Positions 7,931 to 19,003 are shown, numbered from the stretch's first letter. The stretch is 64,000 nt of DNA from Clostridia bacterium UC5.1-1E11 (GCA_001305115.1 BCAA01000012.1:36754-100753), one strand, 5' to 3'. The notes: a model not told the origin generated them from the letters alone. Numbers and translations: made by a program.

Positions 7931-10208
7931 AAGAGCAAAATCAAGCGGGGATTCTCCTGAGCCGTCCGGCCTGGAAGAATCCAAAACGGGGGAGTTTATC
8001 CATTCTGTTGGCAGATACGCTCTTGGTTCTACTCAGCCTGTTTGGAACTGCACAATGTCTTGTGTCGGCGTTCTCTCTATCGGTCAAGCCTTTATTCTTA
8101 TCCCTGTGTATCGCATTGTTTACCTTTCTATTTCTTGTGGTATTTTCTTTAAAGCGATGGCGCCTTCCATTCTTATTGGCCTTATCCGCGGCCTATTGTG
8201 TCACCGCGTACTTTTTGCGAACCTATTTCCTTCAGGGATTCGTTCTGACTACGAATCAGATTCTGTCTACTATGAGTGCGCACTCTCGCTTTGATTTTCC
8301 ACAATTTCGAGTTGACTTGCCGGTCGGCGAATATACAAATGCCTGTACGATCTTTCTGGCGTTTGTATTGTTCTTTTGTCGTGTTATATATGCTGGACCG
8401 TCCGCCGACACAGCTTTTGGCTTTCTCTATTGGGGACAGCCCCTTTCCTTCTTGTTCCACTGGGTTTCACGATTACACCTGCATGGCCTTCCGTATTGAT
8501 GCTGCTCGCCTTTTGGGCTACGCTGTTATTTAGCCGCTTTTGCGCGCACAGTTCCTTTGGCCGAACAGCCGCTGCAGGCCGTGTCGCCCTGCTTGTACTC
8601 CCCGCCGTTGGCCTTTGTCTGGTGGGTATGAGCTTGTTGATTCCTCAGGACACCTATACCCGTCCGGTTGCCATCGAAGAACTTCGGAAGGATTTGGAAA
8701 GTGGGATTTATCAATCCTCCCTCTTTTCTACACAAGGCGGGACGCTGGGGCGTGTCAATCTCAACACAGCGGGCAACCGAGAGTATACCGGGCAAACCGT
8801 CTTGCGGGTCAAGAATCCAGACAAAACGCCCTTATACCTGCACGCATTTTCCGGAAGCGTTTATACCGGTGTCAGTTGGGAGCCTCTTCCCGACTCTTCC
8901 TACACCGAGTTGGAGGACGCCCTTTACTTTAACCCACAGAACATGGCAGGACAGTTTCTCTCCTTTTATGCACTTCCAGAAGAGCAATCGCTTTTGATGG
9001 AAATTGAAATACAAAATGTTGCTGCCAATCGGAACTGTATCTACGCGCCTTATGGCCTGGCTTCCCGTCCAGAGGAATTGCCCGGTACGGCATTTGTTCA
9101 TGACGCTTATATTCGCGCGACTTCTCCATTTGGAATGACAGATTATACGCTACAAACATGGGATTTGACCCGCTTTTCTCGGACTGCAGACCTTGAATTG
9201 GTCTCCGAACCGTTCTATTCTGCGGAACAGGCGTATCGTTCCTTTGCCAACACCCATTACACGCAGTTGCCACAAAACCTTCTGGAAAAGTTACAGTGGT
9301 ACTGCATACAGATGGGGATTCCCTCCGTAGAAATCGCCGGACAGGAGGCGGTCGTTCGCGCGATCACAGATTTGGTCCTATCCAGCGGCGAATACACCCT
9401 ATCCCCCGGGACAACACCGGAAGGGCGCGATTTTGTGGATTATTTTCTCTTTGAAAACCATAAAGGATACTGTGTTCATTTTGCCAGCACAGCCGTCGCA
9501 CTTTTGCGTTCACAGGGAATTCCCGCGCGTTATGCAGAGGGATATGCTGTTACCGCAAGGGACTATGGGGAGGATGGCTGGGCAGATATTCCAGATCAGC
9601 ACGCCCACGCTTGGGCAGAGGTTTATACTCCAGGGCTGGGCTGGCAACCTTTGGAGGTCACGCCAGGTGTCCAGCTTACCTCTGGTGAGTTGAACGAATC
9701 AGGCGATGTTCTTCCAGAAGAGTCCTCCAGTTTACCAGAAAGTGAACCGGAAAGCAGCAGTGAGCCGTCTTCCAGTGAAGTTACACCTTCCTCCTCTCCG
9801 GTGGAGACATCTTCCAGCGCATCTTCTACTGCCGAACCTGTCTCATTTGATTTTGGCCCACTTTCCCCCATTCTTTTGGTATTTTTGTCGGCTGGCGGTG
9901 GATTTTTCCTGGTTGCCCTACGGCGGGTTATTCTTTTGAAACGGCGTGAGAAACGGTTTCATCTGGTCAATACCAATCAAGCGGCCCTTGCAATTTACGC
10001 TTATCTGACAGACCTCGCTGCATTTGGTGCTTCTATGAACCCGCGTTCGGAAGAACTGGCGCTAAAGGCCAAGTTTAGCCCACATATTCTTACACAGGAT
10101 GAGGTTGAAGAATTGCGGTCCGATGCCCATAAAATGGCGCGTGCACTCTATCCCACTTTGCCCGTGTTCCGTAAGCTGGTCTTTAAATATGGAAAATGTC
10201 TGCTTTAA
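7927..10208 (+). CDS. Membrane-anchored transglutaminase-like protein (one frameshift)
   Basis: About 760 residues. The N-terminal quarter has six or so transmembrane helices, then an extracellular transglutaminase core (about 440-590) with the nucleophile in GYCVHFASTAVALL, the histidine in HAHAWAEVYTPGLGW and an acidic residue in PLEVTPG. A Ser/Glu/Pro-rich spacer of about 40 residues, one further membrane helix and a roughly 90-residue cytoplasmic tail follow. Two frames join near 8376-8400 (before LLGTAPFLLVPLGF), so one base is probably miscalled. It starts by ATGA overlap with the DUF58 gene. The enzyme class may be a protease or cross-linker of surface proteins; target unknown. Confidence 0.85.
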
Positions 10209-10783
10209 GCAGAAGGTTTCCTCCCCGTCTTCATTGTGGAAAATCCGTAGACAAGATGAAACATTTTCGGGTTGTATAGGTGGTTCCCATTCCCTTACTC
10301 GAAGTCAAGAGGGTGTCCCAAAACTACGAATTGTTTGATTCATAGGAAAGGGGCATCCTCTTTCTGATTGGAAAATATCTAAGTTTCTAAAAAACGAGGG
10401 CCCCGTCATTTCATAACTTTGGAACCCTCTCCAAGTAGGCTTATAAGGGGACCCTATTACCGGCGAGCGCCTTCAGATGCATAGAACCCCCCTTGTATCA
10501 CTTGCCCACGGCCTGCAAACGAGCAAGTACCCTTCTAACAACAAACTTCTATCCATTGAAAGATTGTTGTTAGTAGCTTGCTTTGTCTAATACTTGAAGC
10601 GAACGCTTTTTTACGTGGCATCTCTACCAGCAGAACCAGCGGTTTTCCTAACCAATCCCCTTTCCTTTTCTCAATAAGCCTGAACCTTATTGTATTGGGT
10701 TTGAGATCTTTCGCATAACTTCTTTTTTCTCCGCATATCGGGGAATTTTGTTTCGTCTTTCTTAAATACCTAAATGAAGGAAT
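10209..10783. other. Non-coding stretch with possible mobile-element remnants
   Basis: No gene is supported over about 570 bases. The strings GAGGGTGTCCCAAAA (about 10309) and GGGGCATCCTC (about 10350) resemble the ends of common transposons, but no transposase fragment could be recognised. An inverted repeat CTAACAACAA (10535-10544) / TTGTTGTTAG (10564-10573) stands near 10.55 kb, with flanks that pair imperfectly. Confidence 0.35.
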
Positions 10784-10830
10784 AAAAAGGCTCTGTAATC
10801 GGCTGAGTGGCCGGACTACAGAGCCTTTTT
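10784..10830. terminator. Factor-independent terminator downstream of htpG
   Basis: AAAAAGGCTCTGTA (10784-10797) pairs perfectly with TACAGAGCCTTTTT (10817-10830) around a 19-base loop. The run of T on each strand makes it usable in both directions; htpG ends 26 bases away. Confidence 0.88.
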
Positions 10831-10855
10831 ATATTCGGGGGACTATACAGAAATC

Positions 10856-12745
10856 TTATACCATCAAATTGCAGACTCGATTGGAAAATGCTACTGGATC
10901 GTCAATGGATACGCCTTCAATCAGAAGCGCCTGATCGTACAGCAGCTTTGCATATTCCTTCAACTGATCCTGATTCTCCGTATACAGCTTACAGAGTTTT
11001 TCAAAGATCGGATGGTTCGCGTTGATCTCCAAAACCCGCTGCGCCTGGACCTTCTGGTCGTTCGGCATTGCATTGAGCACTTTTTCCATTTCAATAGAGA
11101 TCGCTCCCTCAGAGGACAGGCAAACTGGGTGGGATTTGAGCTTTTGAGAAAGAATTACCTCTTTTACCTTTCCGTCCAAAGCATCCTTCATGAACGCGAG
11201 CAAATCTTTATTCTCTTCCACTTTCTTTGCAGCTTCCTGCTTTTCTTCCTCAGTCTCCAAGTCTAAGTTGTCTGCGGAAACAGAACGGAATTCCTTCTCC
11301 TCGTACTTCATCATCATGCGCAGAGCAAATTCATCCACATTATCCGTAAGATATAGGATCTCATACCCCTTATCTTTCAGTGCCTCTGTCTGCGGAAGGA
11401 GATCAATTTTGTCCACTGTCTCGCCGCAGGCATAGTAGATATACTTTTGCTCTTCCTTCATGCGGCCCACATACTCTTTGAGCGTCACCAATTTCTTCTC
11501 ACTGGAAGAGTGGAACAGCAACAGATCCTGTAGGATCTCCTTATGCATACCGTAGTCGGCGTACACGCCATATTTTAGCTGTAAACCAAAATTTTTATAG
11601 AAAGATTCGTATTTCTCACGCTCGTTGAGCAACATACTTTCCAACTCGGACTTGATCTTCTTTTCCAATCTAGAGGCAATGACCTTCAACTGGCGGTCGT
11701 GTTGCAACATTTCTCTGGAAATATTTAGCGACAAATCCTGCGAATCGACAAGGCCTTTCACAAAACTGAAATAATCCGGCAGAAGATCCGGGCATTTCTC
11801 CATAATCAATACCCCGTTCGAGTAGAGTTGGAGTCCCTTTTCGTAATCGCGGGTATAAAAATCGAACGGTGCGCGTGCCGGAATAAACAATAGGGCGTTG
11901 TACGTAGCCACCCCTTCTGTACTGCTGTGAATAACCTTCAGCGGTTTTTCATAGTCATTGAATTTGTCCTGATAAAACCGATTGTACTCTTCCTCGGTAA
12001 TCTCATTTTTATTCTTACGCCAGAGCGGAACCATGCTGTTTAGGGTTTCATTCTCCGTATAGGTTTCAAATTCGGGATTTTTCTCATCGCAACCCTCTTT
12101 CATGCGGCTTTTTTCCACATCCATTCGGATGGGATAGCGAATGTAATCCGAATACTTCTTGACAAGATTCTTTATGGTGTAGGTATCCAAGAATTCGTCG
12201 TAATTGTTTTCTTCTGTATTTGGCTTGATGTTCAGAAGAATCTCCGTACCGTAACTTTCCTTTTCACAGGGCTCGATGGTGTACCCTTCGGCTCCTTTGC
12301 TGGACCACTTCCATGCTTCATCGCTTCCAAACGCGCGGCTCGTCACGGTCACACAGTCGCTGACCATAAACGCTGAATAAAAGCCGACCCCAAACTGGCC
12401 GATAATCTCGATATCCTCTTTTGGCTCGTTGTCCTTTTTAAAGCTGAGCGAACCGCTTTTGGCGATGGTACCCAGATTGTTTTCCAGTTCGTCTTTCGTC
12501 ATACCGCAACCATTGTCCGAAATAGTCAATGTGCGCTCTTCCTTATTCGGTTGGATGCAAATAGAGAAGTCCTCCCGCGAGAGCCCGGTATCTCCGTCAG
12601 ACAGCGTTTTATAGTAGAGCTTGTCGATGGCGTCGCTTGCGTTGGAAATCAACTCGCGCAGAAAGATCTCACGGTGCGTATAGATCGAATGAATCATCAA
12701 ATCCAAAAGGCGTTTTGATTCCGCCTGAAACTGTTTCATTGCCAT
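10856..12745 (-). CDS. htpG: Molecular chaperone HtpG (Hsp90)
   Basis: A 629-residue ATP-dependent chaperone. The GHKL ATPase domain shows [31 protein letters not shown] and [13 protein letters not shown]; the middle domain shows [18 protein letters not shown], with the catalytic arginine of the family in NISREMLQ. The C-terminus ends NRVCNLMV, with no MEEVD tail, as expected for a bacterial protein. ATG 12745 follows AGAGG by about 9 bases. A CIRCE operator overlaps the 5' leader and a good promoter precedes it, so it is probably repressed by HrcA and induced by heat. It is transcribed alone, ending at the terminator near 10.8 kb. Confidence 0.96.
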   Translation of the reverse strand: MAMKQFQAESKRLLDLMIHSIYTHREIFLRELISNASDAIDKLYYKTLSDGDTGLSREDFSICIQPNKEERTLTISDNGCGMTKDELENNLGTIAKSGSLSFKKDNEPKEDIEIIGQFGVGFYSAFMVSDCVTVTSRAFGSDEAWKWSSKGAEGYTIEPCEKESYGTEILLNIKPNTEENNYDEFLDTYTIKNLVKKYSDYIRYPIRMDVEKSRMKEGCDEKNPEFETYTENETLNSMVPLWRKNKNEITEEEYNRFYQDKFNDYEKPLKVIHSSTEGVATYNALLFIPARAPFDFYTRDYEKGLQLYSNGVLIMEKCPDLLPDYFSFVKGLVDSQDLSLNISREMLQHDRQLKVIASRLEKKIKSELESMLLNEREKYESFYKNFGLQLKYGVYADYGMHKEILQDLLLFHSSSEKKLVTLKEYVGRMKEEQKYIYYACGETVDKIDLLPQTEALKDKGYEILYLTDNVDEFALRMMMKYEEKEFRSVSADNLDLETEEEKQEAAKKVEENKDLLAFMKDALDGKVKEVILSQKLKSHPVCLSSEGAISIEMEKVLNAMPNDQKVQAQRVLEINANHPIFEKLCKLYTENQDQLKEYAKLLYDQALLIEGVSIDDPVAFSNRVCNLMV

Positions 12746-12770
12746 TTTTATCAACCTCTTGCATTTTAAT

Positions 12771-12797
12771 TTAGCACTCTTATTAATCAAGTGCTAA
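12771..12797. promoter_or_regulatory. CIRCE operator (HrcA binding site) of htpG
   Basis: TTAGCACTC (12771-12779), 9 bases, AAGTGCTAA (12789-12797): the consensus TTAGCACTC-N9-GAGTGCTAA with one mismatch. It lies just downstream of the -10 box, at the expected place for HrcA repression. No hrcA, dnaK or groEL is in the window. Confidence 0.9.
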
Positions 12798-12801
12798 TTG
12801 T

Positions 12802-12830
12802 ATTGTAGTACAACTTTTGAAAAAATGCAA
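12802..12830 (-). promoter_or_regulatory. Sigma-A type promoter of htpG
   Basis: On the minus strand TTGCAT (12825-12830), 17 bases, TACAAT (12802-12807). Transcription would begin within or at the edge of the CIRCE element. Confidence 0.75.
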
Positions 12831-13080
12831 TGAACAAATTATGAACAAAACATCCGGACGGATTGCCTCTCTTGACGATCACAATCGCAGAAGGCCCATT
12901 GAGGTTCAGCAGCCCTCCTCTGGCAGCCTATAGGCGCCGGACCTTTCTACCGCTTGAACCTCCGGATCTTGTACAATATTTTTGGGGACATCCATTCTTC
13001 CTATGAAGCCATCCGAAATAATTAAAGAAAACAAAGACGGCAAAAGCGAGGAATTCAGCCACGCTTTTGCGTCTATTCTT

Positions 13081-14990
13081 TTATGCCAGATTGCCCGTAT
13101 AGAGCTGATAGTAACGCCCCTTCTGGGCAATCAACTCGTCGTGTGTACCGCGTTCAATGATTCGGCCTTGTTCCAGAACCATGATACAATCCGCATTCTT
13201 AACTGTGGACAAGCGATGCGCAATCACAAACGTTGTACGGCCATACATCAATCCATCCATACCTTGCTGAACCAATGCTTCTGTACGGGTGTCAATGGAA
13301 CTGGTCGCTTCGTCCAAAATCAAGACTGGCGGGTCTGCCACAGCAGCACGAGCAATCGCCAGCAGCTGTCTCTGACCCTGGCTCAAATTCGATCCATCGC
13401 CAGTCAACATGGTATGATAGCCGTCCGGCAAACGGCGGATAAAGCCGTCTGCATTTGCCAAGCGTGCTGCTGCAATGCATTCCTCATCGGTTGCCTCTAA
13501 ACGGCCATATCGGATATTCTCCATAACCGTCCCGGTGAAAAGATGCGTATCCTGCAAAACAATGCCCAAACTGCGGCGCAGATCATCCTTCTTGATCTTG
13601 TTGATGTTGATTCCGTCATAACGAATCTTTCCGTCTTGAATATCGTAAAACCGGTTGATCAGATTTGTAATGGTTGTCTTTCCGGCTCCTGTACTGCCGA
13701 CAAAGGCCACTTTCTGTCCCGGCGTAGCATACAGCTTGATATTGTGCAGCACAATTTTATCCGGTGTGTAGCCAAAGTCTACATCGTTAAACACCACGTC
13801 ACCCGTCAAACGCGTATAAGTCACCGTACCATCGCTGTGCGGATGTTTCCATGCCCAACGGCAAGTGCGCTCTTCGCATTCTACAAGGGAACCGTCGGCC
13901 TGTTCCTTGACATTCACCAGGGTAACATAGCCCTCGTCCGTTTCCGGTTCTTCATCCAACAGCGTAAAGACGCGCTCCGCGCCTGCAAGCGCCATGACAA
14001 CGCTGTTGAGCTGTTGGCTGATCTGCGAGATCGGCTGCGTAAAGCTCTTATTGAGCGTTAGGAAGGATACCAGGGTCCCCAGCGTCAGTCCAACATACCC
14101 ATTGATTGCCAAGGTCGCCCCGACGACTGCACAGAGCACATAACTCAGATTGCCAATTTGCACATTGGCGGGCATCAGGATATTGGCAAATGTATTTGCC
14201 TGCTTGGCGCTTTCCCGCAGGTTTTCATTTAATTCCCGAAATTTTTCCAGGGTTTCATCCTCATGGCAAAAGACCTTGACCACCTTCTGGCCATCCATCA
14301 TCTCTTCAATGTAGCCATTCACAATACCGAGGTTCTTTTGTTGTTCTGCAAAGTATTTGCCCGATTTCCCAGCGATTTTGCGCGTCACCAGCAGCGAGAC
14401 ACAGATCATCGCCATGTAAGCAGGGTGAGTGGAATGTCCAAAATCACCATGCTGCAAAAGATGCTCAGTACTGTAACGCCACAGGAACAAATCTGCGGCA
14501 AGCTCTGGCTGATAAACTGACGCAGGGTATCTGTATCATTGGTATAGATACTCATGATGTCGCCATGCGCGTGGGTATCAAAATAACGGATGGGCAGCCG
14601 CTCCATGCGGGAAAACAATTCCACACGCAGATTTCGCAGTGTTCCCTGCGAGACATTGACCATCACGCGGGTGAACAAGAAGGAACAGAGAATACCAAAT
14701 GCATAGACCCCTACGATCTGCAACAGAGCAGCCGCAAGCGGGCCAAAATCCGGGTCCGGCGAACCAATCATCGGTGTGATATAGTCGTCGATCAGCGTCT
14801 GAAGAAACAATGTCCCGCGTACCTGGGCTAATGCAGCACCGATGATACACACCAAAACCAGAATACAATGCGGTAAATAATTTTTAAAAATAAAGGCCAA
14901 TAGACGTTTCAAAACCCCTTTGGCATTTTTGGGGCCTTTCCCTTTGACACCGGGCACATTTCGTCTTCCTACTTGTCTGGTTTCACTCAT
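13081..14990 (-). CDS. ABC exporter subunit, transmembrane and ATPase domains, canonical ATP site (one frameshift)
   Basis: About 636 residues: six transmembrane helices (about 30-340) and a C-terminal ATPase with Walker A GSTGAGKTT, signature LSQGQRQLLAIARA and Walker B LILDEATSSID with the catalytic Glu present. An insertion of about 20 residues (WKHPHSDGTVTYTRL) sits near the start of the ATPase domain. Two frames join near 14417-14425, where one base appears lost between LTLL and MAMICVSLLVTRKIAG. The start overlaps the stop of the partner gene by ATGA, so the two subunits are surely co-translated and form a heterodimeric multidrug-type exporter under the upstream marR gene. Confidence 0.92.
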
Positions 14991-16742
14991 GCCAACTCGC
15001 CTCCCTTCTGATCGAAGTCGCCGCCACCTTTTGTCTGATTCTCATAGACCTCCTGATAGATCTTATTGGTCTTCAGCAGATTTTCATGGGTGTCCAGTCC
15101 ATCGATTCGCCCGTCGTCCAGCACCAAAATGCGATCTGCATCCTGTACACTGGAGATCCTCTGAGCGATAATAAATTTTGTCGTGTTGGGAATCTCCTCG
15201 CGGAACGCCCGGCGGATTTTGGCATCCGTGGCGGTATCCACTGCGCTGGTAGAATCATCCAAAATTAAAATCTTCGGCTTCTTTAACAATGCGCGCGCAA
15301 TGCAAAGGCGCTGTTTCTGTCCACCAGAGACGTTCGTTCCTCCCTGTTCGATATAAGTATGATACCCCTTCGGCATCTGCTGGATAAACTCATCTGCGCA
15401 GGCCAACTGACAGGCGCGTTTGCATGCCTCTTCCGTTGCATTTTTATCGCCCCAACGCAAGTTCTCCAAAATCGTCCCGCTAAACAACACGTTCTTTTGC
15501 AGAACCACCGCTACCTCATTGCGCAACGTCTCCAAGTCATAGTCTCGTACATCGCGGCCACCCACACGTACTGTACCCTCGGATACATCGTACAGGCGGC
15601 TGATTAAATTGACAAGGCTCGACTTTGCGCTGCCGGTCCCGCCAATCACGCCGATGGTCTCCCCGGGGCGAACATGTAGATCGATGTCTTGTAAGACTGG
15701 TTTTCCACTGCCATGCCGGTAAGAAAAACTCACATGGTCAAAATCGACGCTGCCGTCTGCAATTTCGGTGCAAGCCTCTGTTGGGCTCTGGATGTCAGGA
15801 TTTTCGTTGATAACTTCTGCAATGCGGTGCATACTTGCAACACTCATTGTAATCATAACGAACACCATGGAGAGCATCATCAAACTCATCAAGATATTCA
15901 TAACGTAGCTGAACAGACTCGTCAGTTCACCAGTGGTCAAACTGCCGACCGTAATCATCTGCGCACCAAACCAGCTGAGGGACAGAATGCACCCATACAT
16001 CGCCAGCATCATAGCAGGATTGTTAAAAGCAAGCATACCTTCAGCCTTTACAAACAAGCGATAAAGATTCTGAGCTGCCTTTTGAAACTTTTCGGTCTCA
16101 AATTTCTCCCGTACAAAGGATTTGACCACCCGAATGGCGGAAACATTTTCTTGAACGCTCGCGTTTAGATCGTCGTATTTGCGGAACACCTGATCGAATA
16201 AGCTCATGGTTCTCCACATAATCAGACCCAAGCAGATCGCCAAAAAGATAATCGCCACAACAAAAACCATACTGATCCGATTATTGATCGAAAACGCCAT
16301 AAAAAGCGCACAAATCATCATCACCGGCGCACGCACACACATGCGCAAGACCATCTGATAAGCATTCTGCACATTGGTGACATCCGTGGTCAAACGGGTC
16401 ACCAACCCAGCGGTGGAATATTTGTCGATGTTGGAAAAAGAAAAGCGCTGGATGTTGGCAAACATCGCATCGCGCAAATTACAGGAAAAACCTGTTGCCG
16501 CATTGGCTGCAAATTTTCCAGCCAGAATTCCAAAAAGCAGGCACAGTGCGGCTGCAACCAGCATCATGGCCCCCACACGATAAACGGTGGACATCTCTCC
16601 TGTGTTAATGCCGTCGTCGATAATCGACGCCATCATGAGAGGAATGGTCAATTCCATGACCGGACTCCAGCATCGTAAAAAGTGGGGCTAAAAAGGAGTC
16701 CCGCTTATACTGCCGGATCTGAGAAGTAAGTGTGTGGATCAT
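14987..16742 (-). CDS. ABC exporter subunit with degenerate ATP site (one frameshift)
   Basis: About 585 residues, with N-terminal transmembrane helices and a C-terminal ATPase: Walker A GGTGSAKSS, signature VSGGQKQRLCIARALL and Walker B LILDDSTSAVD, in which Asp replaces the catalytic Glu. Such a degenerate site paired with a canonical one in the partner is the hallmark of heterodimeric exporters of the TM287/288 and BmrCD type. The true start is ATG 16742 after GGAGG (MIHTLTSQIRQYKRDSFLAP); an extra base near 16660 breaks the frame between MLES and VMELTIPLMM. A palindrome matching one in the marR promoter lies just upstream. Confidence 0.9.
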
Positions 16743-16782
16743 AGAAATCCTCCTTCCATTTTGTTTGGCACAAAACTGTACG

Positions 16783-16796
16783 ATATAGAACTATAT
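16783..16796. promoter_or_regulatory. Candidate MarR operator in the marR-exporter gap
   Basis: The perfect palindrome ATATAGAACTATAT lies between marR and the first exporter gene. Its core TATAGAAC is shared with the palindrome over the marR promoter at 17310-17325. Confidence 0.5.
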
Positions 16797-16827
16797 GGTT
16801 CAAAAACAGCTTGATGTTGAAACGAAA

Positions 16828-17274
16828 TTACTCCATAGGTTCTTGAATCCGATCGCGTAGCTTCTTTAACAAAACCAATAATTCCTCGTGCTCCTTTGGG
16901 GTGATAGCGGACTCCACCAGCTCCTCCGCTTGCAAAATGGATGACTCTACACGGCAATGAATCTCCTTTCCCAATGGCGTCGGTACAATTTTTTTTAAAC
17001 GCGCATCATGCGCCACACCTTCCCGACGAATATACCCTTTGTGTTCCATCAGCTTTAAAATGCTGGTGACAGTAGAACGTGTAATATCAAAGCGGGATTC
17101 AATATCTTTCTGATAAATGTCATGCCCTTCATTGCGATGCAAATAAGCTAAGATCATACTGTGCATGGGTGTAATATCGTCATGGACATTTTTAGCAATG
17201 ATATAATTCATCTTCCGCTCGATCAGGTTCCCCAGTGTCCGGATTTGGAACGTCAGAGCTTTTTCCGGATTCAT
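16828..17274 (-). CDS. MarR family transcriptional regulator
   Basis: A 148-residue winged-helix regulator. The recognition region is ESRFDITRSTVTSILKLMEH (about 60-80) and the wing GVAHDARLKKIVPTPLGKEI, both typical of MarR proteins. GGAGGC stands 6 bases before the ATG. The two exporter subunits follow after 85 bases, a common arrangement in Firmicutes in which the MarR protein represses its own operon and is released by the exported drug. Palindromes over its promoter and ahead of the exporter genes support autoregulation (inference). Confidence 0.92.
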   Translation of the reverse strand: MNPEKALTFQIRTLGNLIERKMNYIIAKNVHDDITPMHSMILAYLHRNEGHDIYQKDIESRFDITRSTVTSILKLMEHKGYIRREGVAHDARLKKIVPTPLGKEIHCRVESSILQAEELVESAITPKEHEELLVLLKKLRDRIQEPME

Positions 17275-17309
17275 ATTGTGCCTCCATCTGTTTTATTTCA
17301 AACTGTTTT

Positions 17310-17325
17310 GTATAGAACATTATAC
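17310..17325. promoter_or_regulatory. Candidate MarR operator over the marR -10 box
   Basis: GTATAGAACATTATAC is an imperfect palindrome (GTATA ... TATAC) covering the -10 box of the marR promoter, with the same TATAGAAC core as the site at 16783-16796. Confidence 0.5.
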
Positions 17326-17346
17326 GGCCAATTCTTGAAATGTCAA
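17319..17346 (-). promoter_or_regulatory. Sigma-A type promoter of the marR-exporter operon
   Basis: Both boxes match consensus: TTGACA (17341-17346), 16 bases, TATAAT (17319-17324), on the minus strand. The leader to the marR ATG is about 40 bases. Confidence 0.82.
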
Positions 17347-18113
17347 GTTCTTTTTTCGACAACCGTTAAAACTTACAGAATTTATTTTTTCATCTACATA
17401 TTTTATACCGAATGGTAAAGTAGAAATCAGTCGGTATGCTTCTAACGGCTTCTCTCAGAGGTGTAATGCCCCGCTTGTCTTGGCATTACCTAAAAACCTT
17501 TCTCCCGCTTATCGCCTTATATTGGAAATACTTTTCATATTTGTGACAAGGTCATTTTTCATTTCAACTGTATGAAACACGTTTAAATCGTAGTAAACGG
17601 CTGGCATAAATTTCCTTCATTTATTCTATGGGAATGATTTAGAAAGCCTTTTCCCCTCGAATCCTTCTCCATCATCCAATAAAGATTTAAATACAAGTGT
17701 CATCCACTCTGCATGATCAACGATTTTTGCGATTGCTTTATCTAAATCATAAATTTTTTAGATTCAGTACTTTCTTCCGTTGTTCAACACGCGTCTGGAA
17801 AATGTTCATGATCCCTTGTACTTTTGCAAATACAGTCTATATGGAGCATATCTTTAAATATATAAGGAATCTTTTTCCAATCATACGAGACCGCGGGTTC
17901 ATCTTTATGCCCTTCAATACCAGGAAACCGATAGCAGCGCCTAGGGCTATCGGAACATAAAGCAAACACAATCATTGCATCACCCCATTTTTATGCCCAT
18001 AATGGGGACTTTATATATATCGGATTTGCCGACCTATATGGATACTCATCCTATCGGAACTGGAAGCAATTGTTATAAATTCCCCGTCATCCTCTCTCCC
18101 AAACTTTTGTACA
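17347..18113. other. AT-rich stretch with little coding potential
   Basis: About 770 bases without a recognisable gene. It contains a short inverted repeat GTAATGCC / GGCATTAC at 17463-17489. The only candidate gene is the weak minus-strand frame listed at 17747-17975. Confidence 0.4.
17747..17975 (-). CDS. Possible small hypothetical protein, frame broken
   Basis: A 63-codon frame starts at ATG 17975 after GGGGTGA and contains SYDWKKIPYIFKDMLHIDCI and KSTRDHEHFPD. One base shifted near 17790 would extend it through RVEQRKKVLNLKNL to a stop at 17747. The composition looks protein-like but I recognise no family, and it may be a remnant. Confidence 0.25.
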
Positions 18114-19003
18114 CTACCAATCTTGGAATAGCTTTCCTAGCTGTATCACCTTTTTTGTTGCATAATCGCACAAAATTTCTATTTTTCCGGCATCTTTATC
18201 CAACTGCATAAAAAATTTCTGACACGTCCTGCAAGGCATACCTACTTTTCCGTCCGACATCACTACAACTATTTTCACAATTTGATTTTCTCCATTTGTA
18301 ATCATATTTGCTATCGCATTTCTTTCTGCACACATTCTCAAAGAGCAAGTGGCATCCATACAAACACCGACGCAGATGTCTCCCTTTTCTGTAAGAAGTG
18401 CAACCGAAACAGAGCCAACTTCAAGTAAGTGGGAAGATTTCCTTTCGTACTGTACTTTCCTTGCAGCAATATATAGTTTGTCCCATGTCCCGTCATATTG
18501 TGAAAGCGCTTGTTCTTCCATTCTTCGCACAAAATCCTCTTTTCCCTCACAATAACGATCTATATCGTAGGGAAAATTTTGTGCAAGGATTTTTTTATTT
18601 GTGCGTATTCATCCCGTTCTTTTTTATGAGTGCGCATATAATCCCGGAATGCAAGGTGCCTTCCGATGTTGTTCCAATCGTCCGCGTGGAAGATATGGAT
18701 TTGATGAGTTCGTTCATCTCCACCCTTCCGGAGATAGCGCCTGCCAGCTATTCCAAATTCTCCGAGGTATTCATAACCTATACTAGAAAAGTCCCCTGAA
18801 ACAATATCCACTTGTTCAAGGCTTCTCACTACTGCCATAATGTCAATAATCGGTTTAGCCGCCAGTCCCGGAACAGATGTACTGCCGATGTGATAGATTG
18901 TAATACAATTACCTTTTAATATTGCGCTTATCTTTTCTTTTTCTTGCTCATATTTTAACGGCCATTCCGGATTATAATCCAAAACGGTTATATGCTGTGG
19001 CAT
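18114..19003 (-). CDS. GrpB/UPF0157 domain fused to a cytidine deaminase-like domain (one frameshift)
   Basis: About 296 residues. The N-terminal part (1-165) is a GrpB-family domain, a branch of the nucleotidyltransferase superfamily: HITVLDYNPEWPLKYEQEK, IYHIGSTSVPGLAAKPIIDI, RTHQIHIFHADDWNNIGRHL. The C-terminal part (about 170-296) is a zinc-dependent cytidine/blasticidin deaminase-like domain with the catalytic CAERNAIANMI and zinc ligands in PCRTCQKFF. A base missing near 18570 breaks the frame in KIFP; after repair the GrpB end (YDIDRYCEGKEDFVRRMEEQ) runs straight into the deaminase with no stop. ATG 19003 follows GGAGGGG by 8 bases. Substrates are unknown; two overlapping genes would be the alternative reading. 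Confidence 0.72.

Noticed and set aside
17463..17489. GTAATGCC/GGCATTAC inverted repeat as a terminator
   Set aside because: Only 8 bp, long loop, no T run and no gene ending near it.
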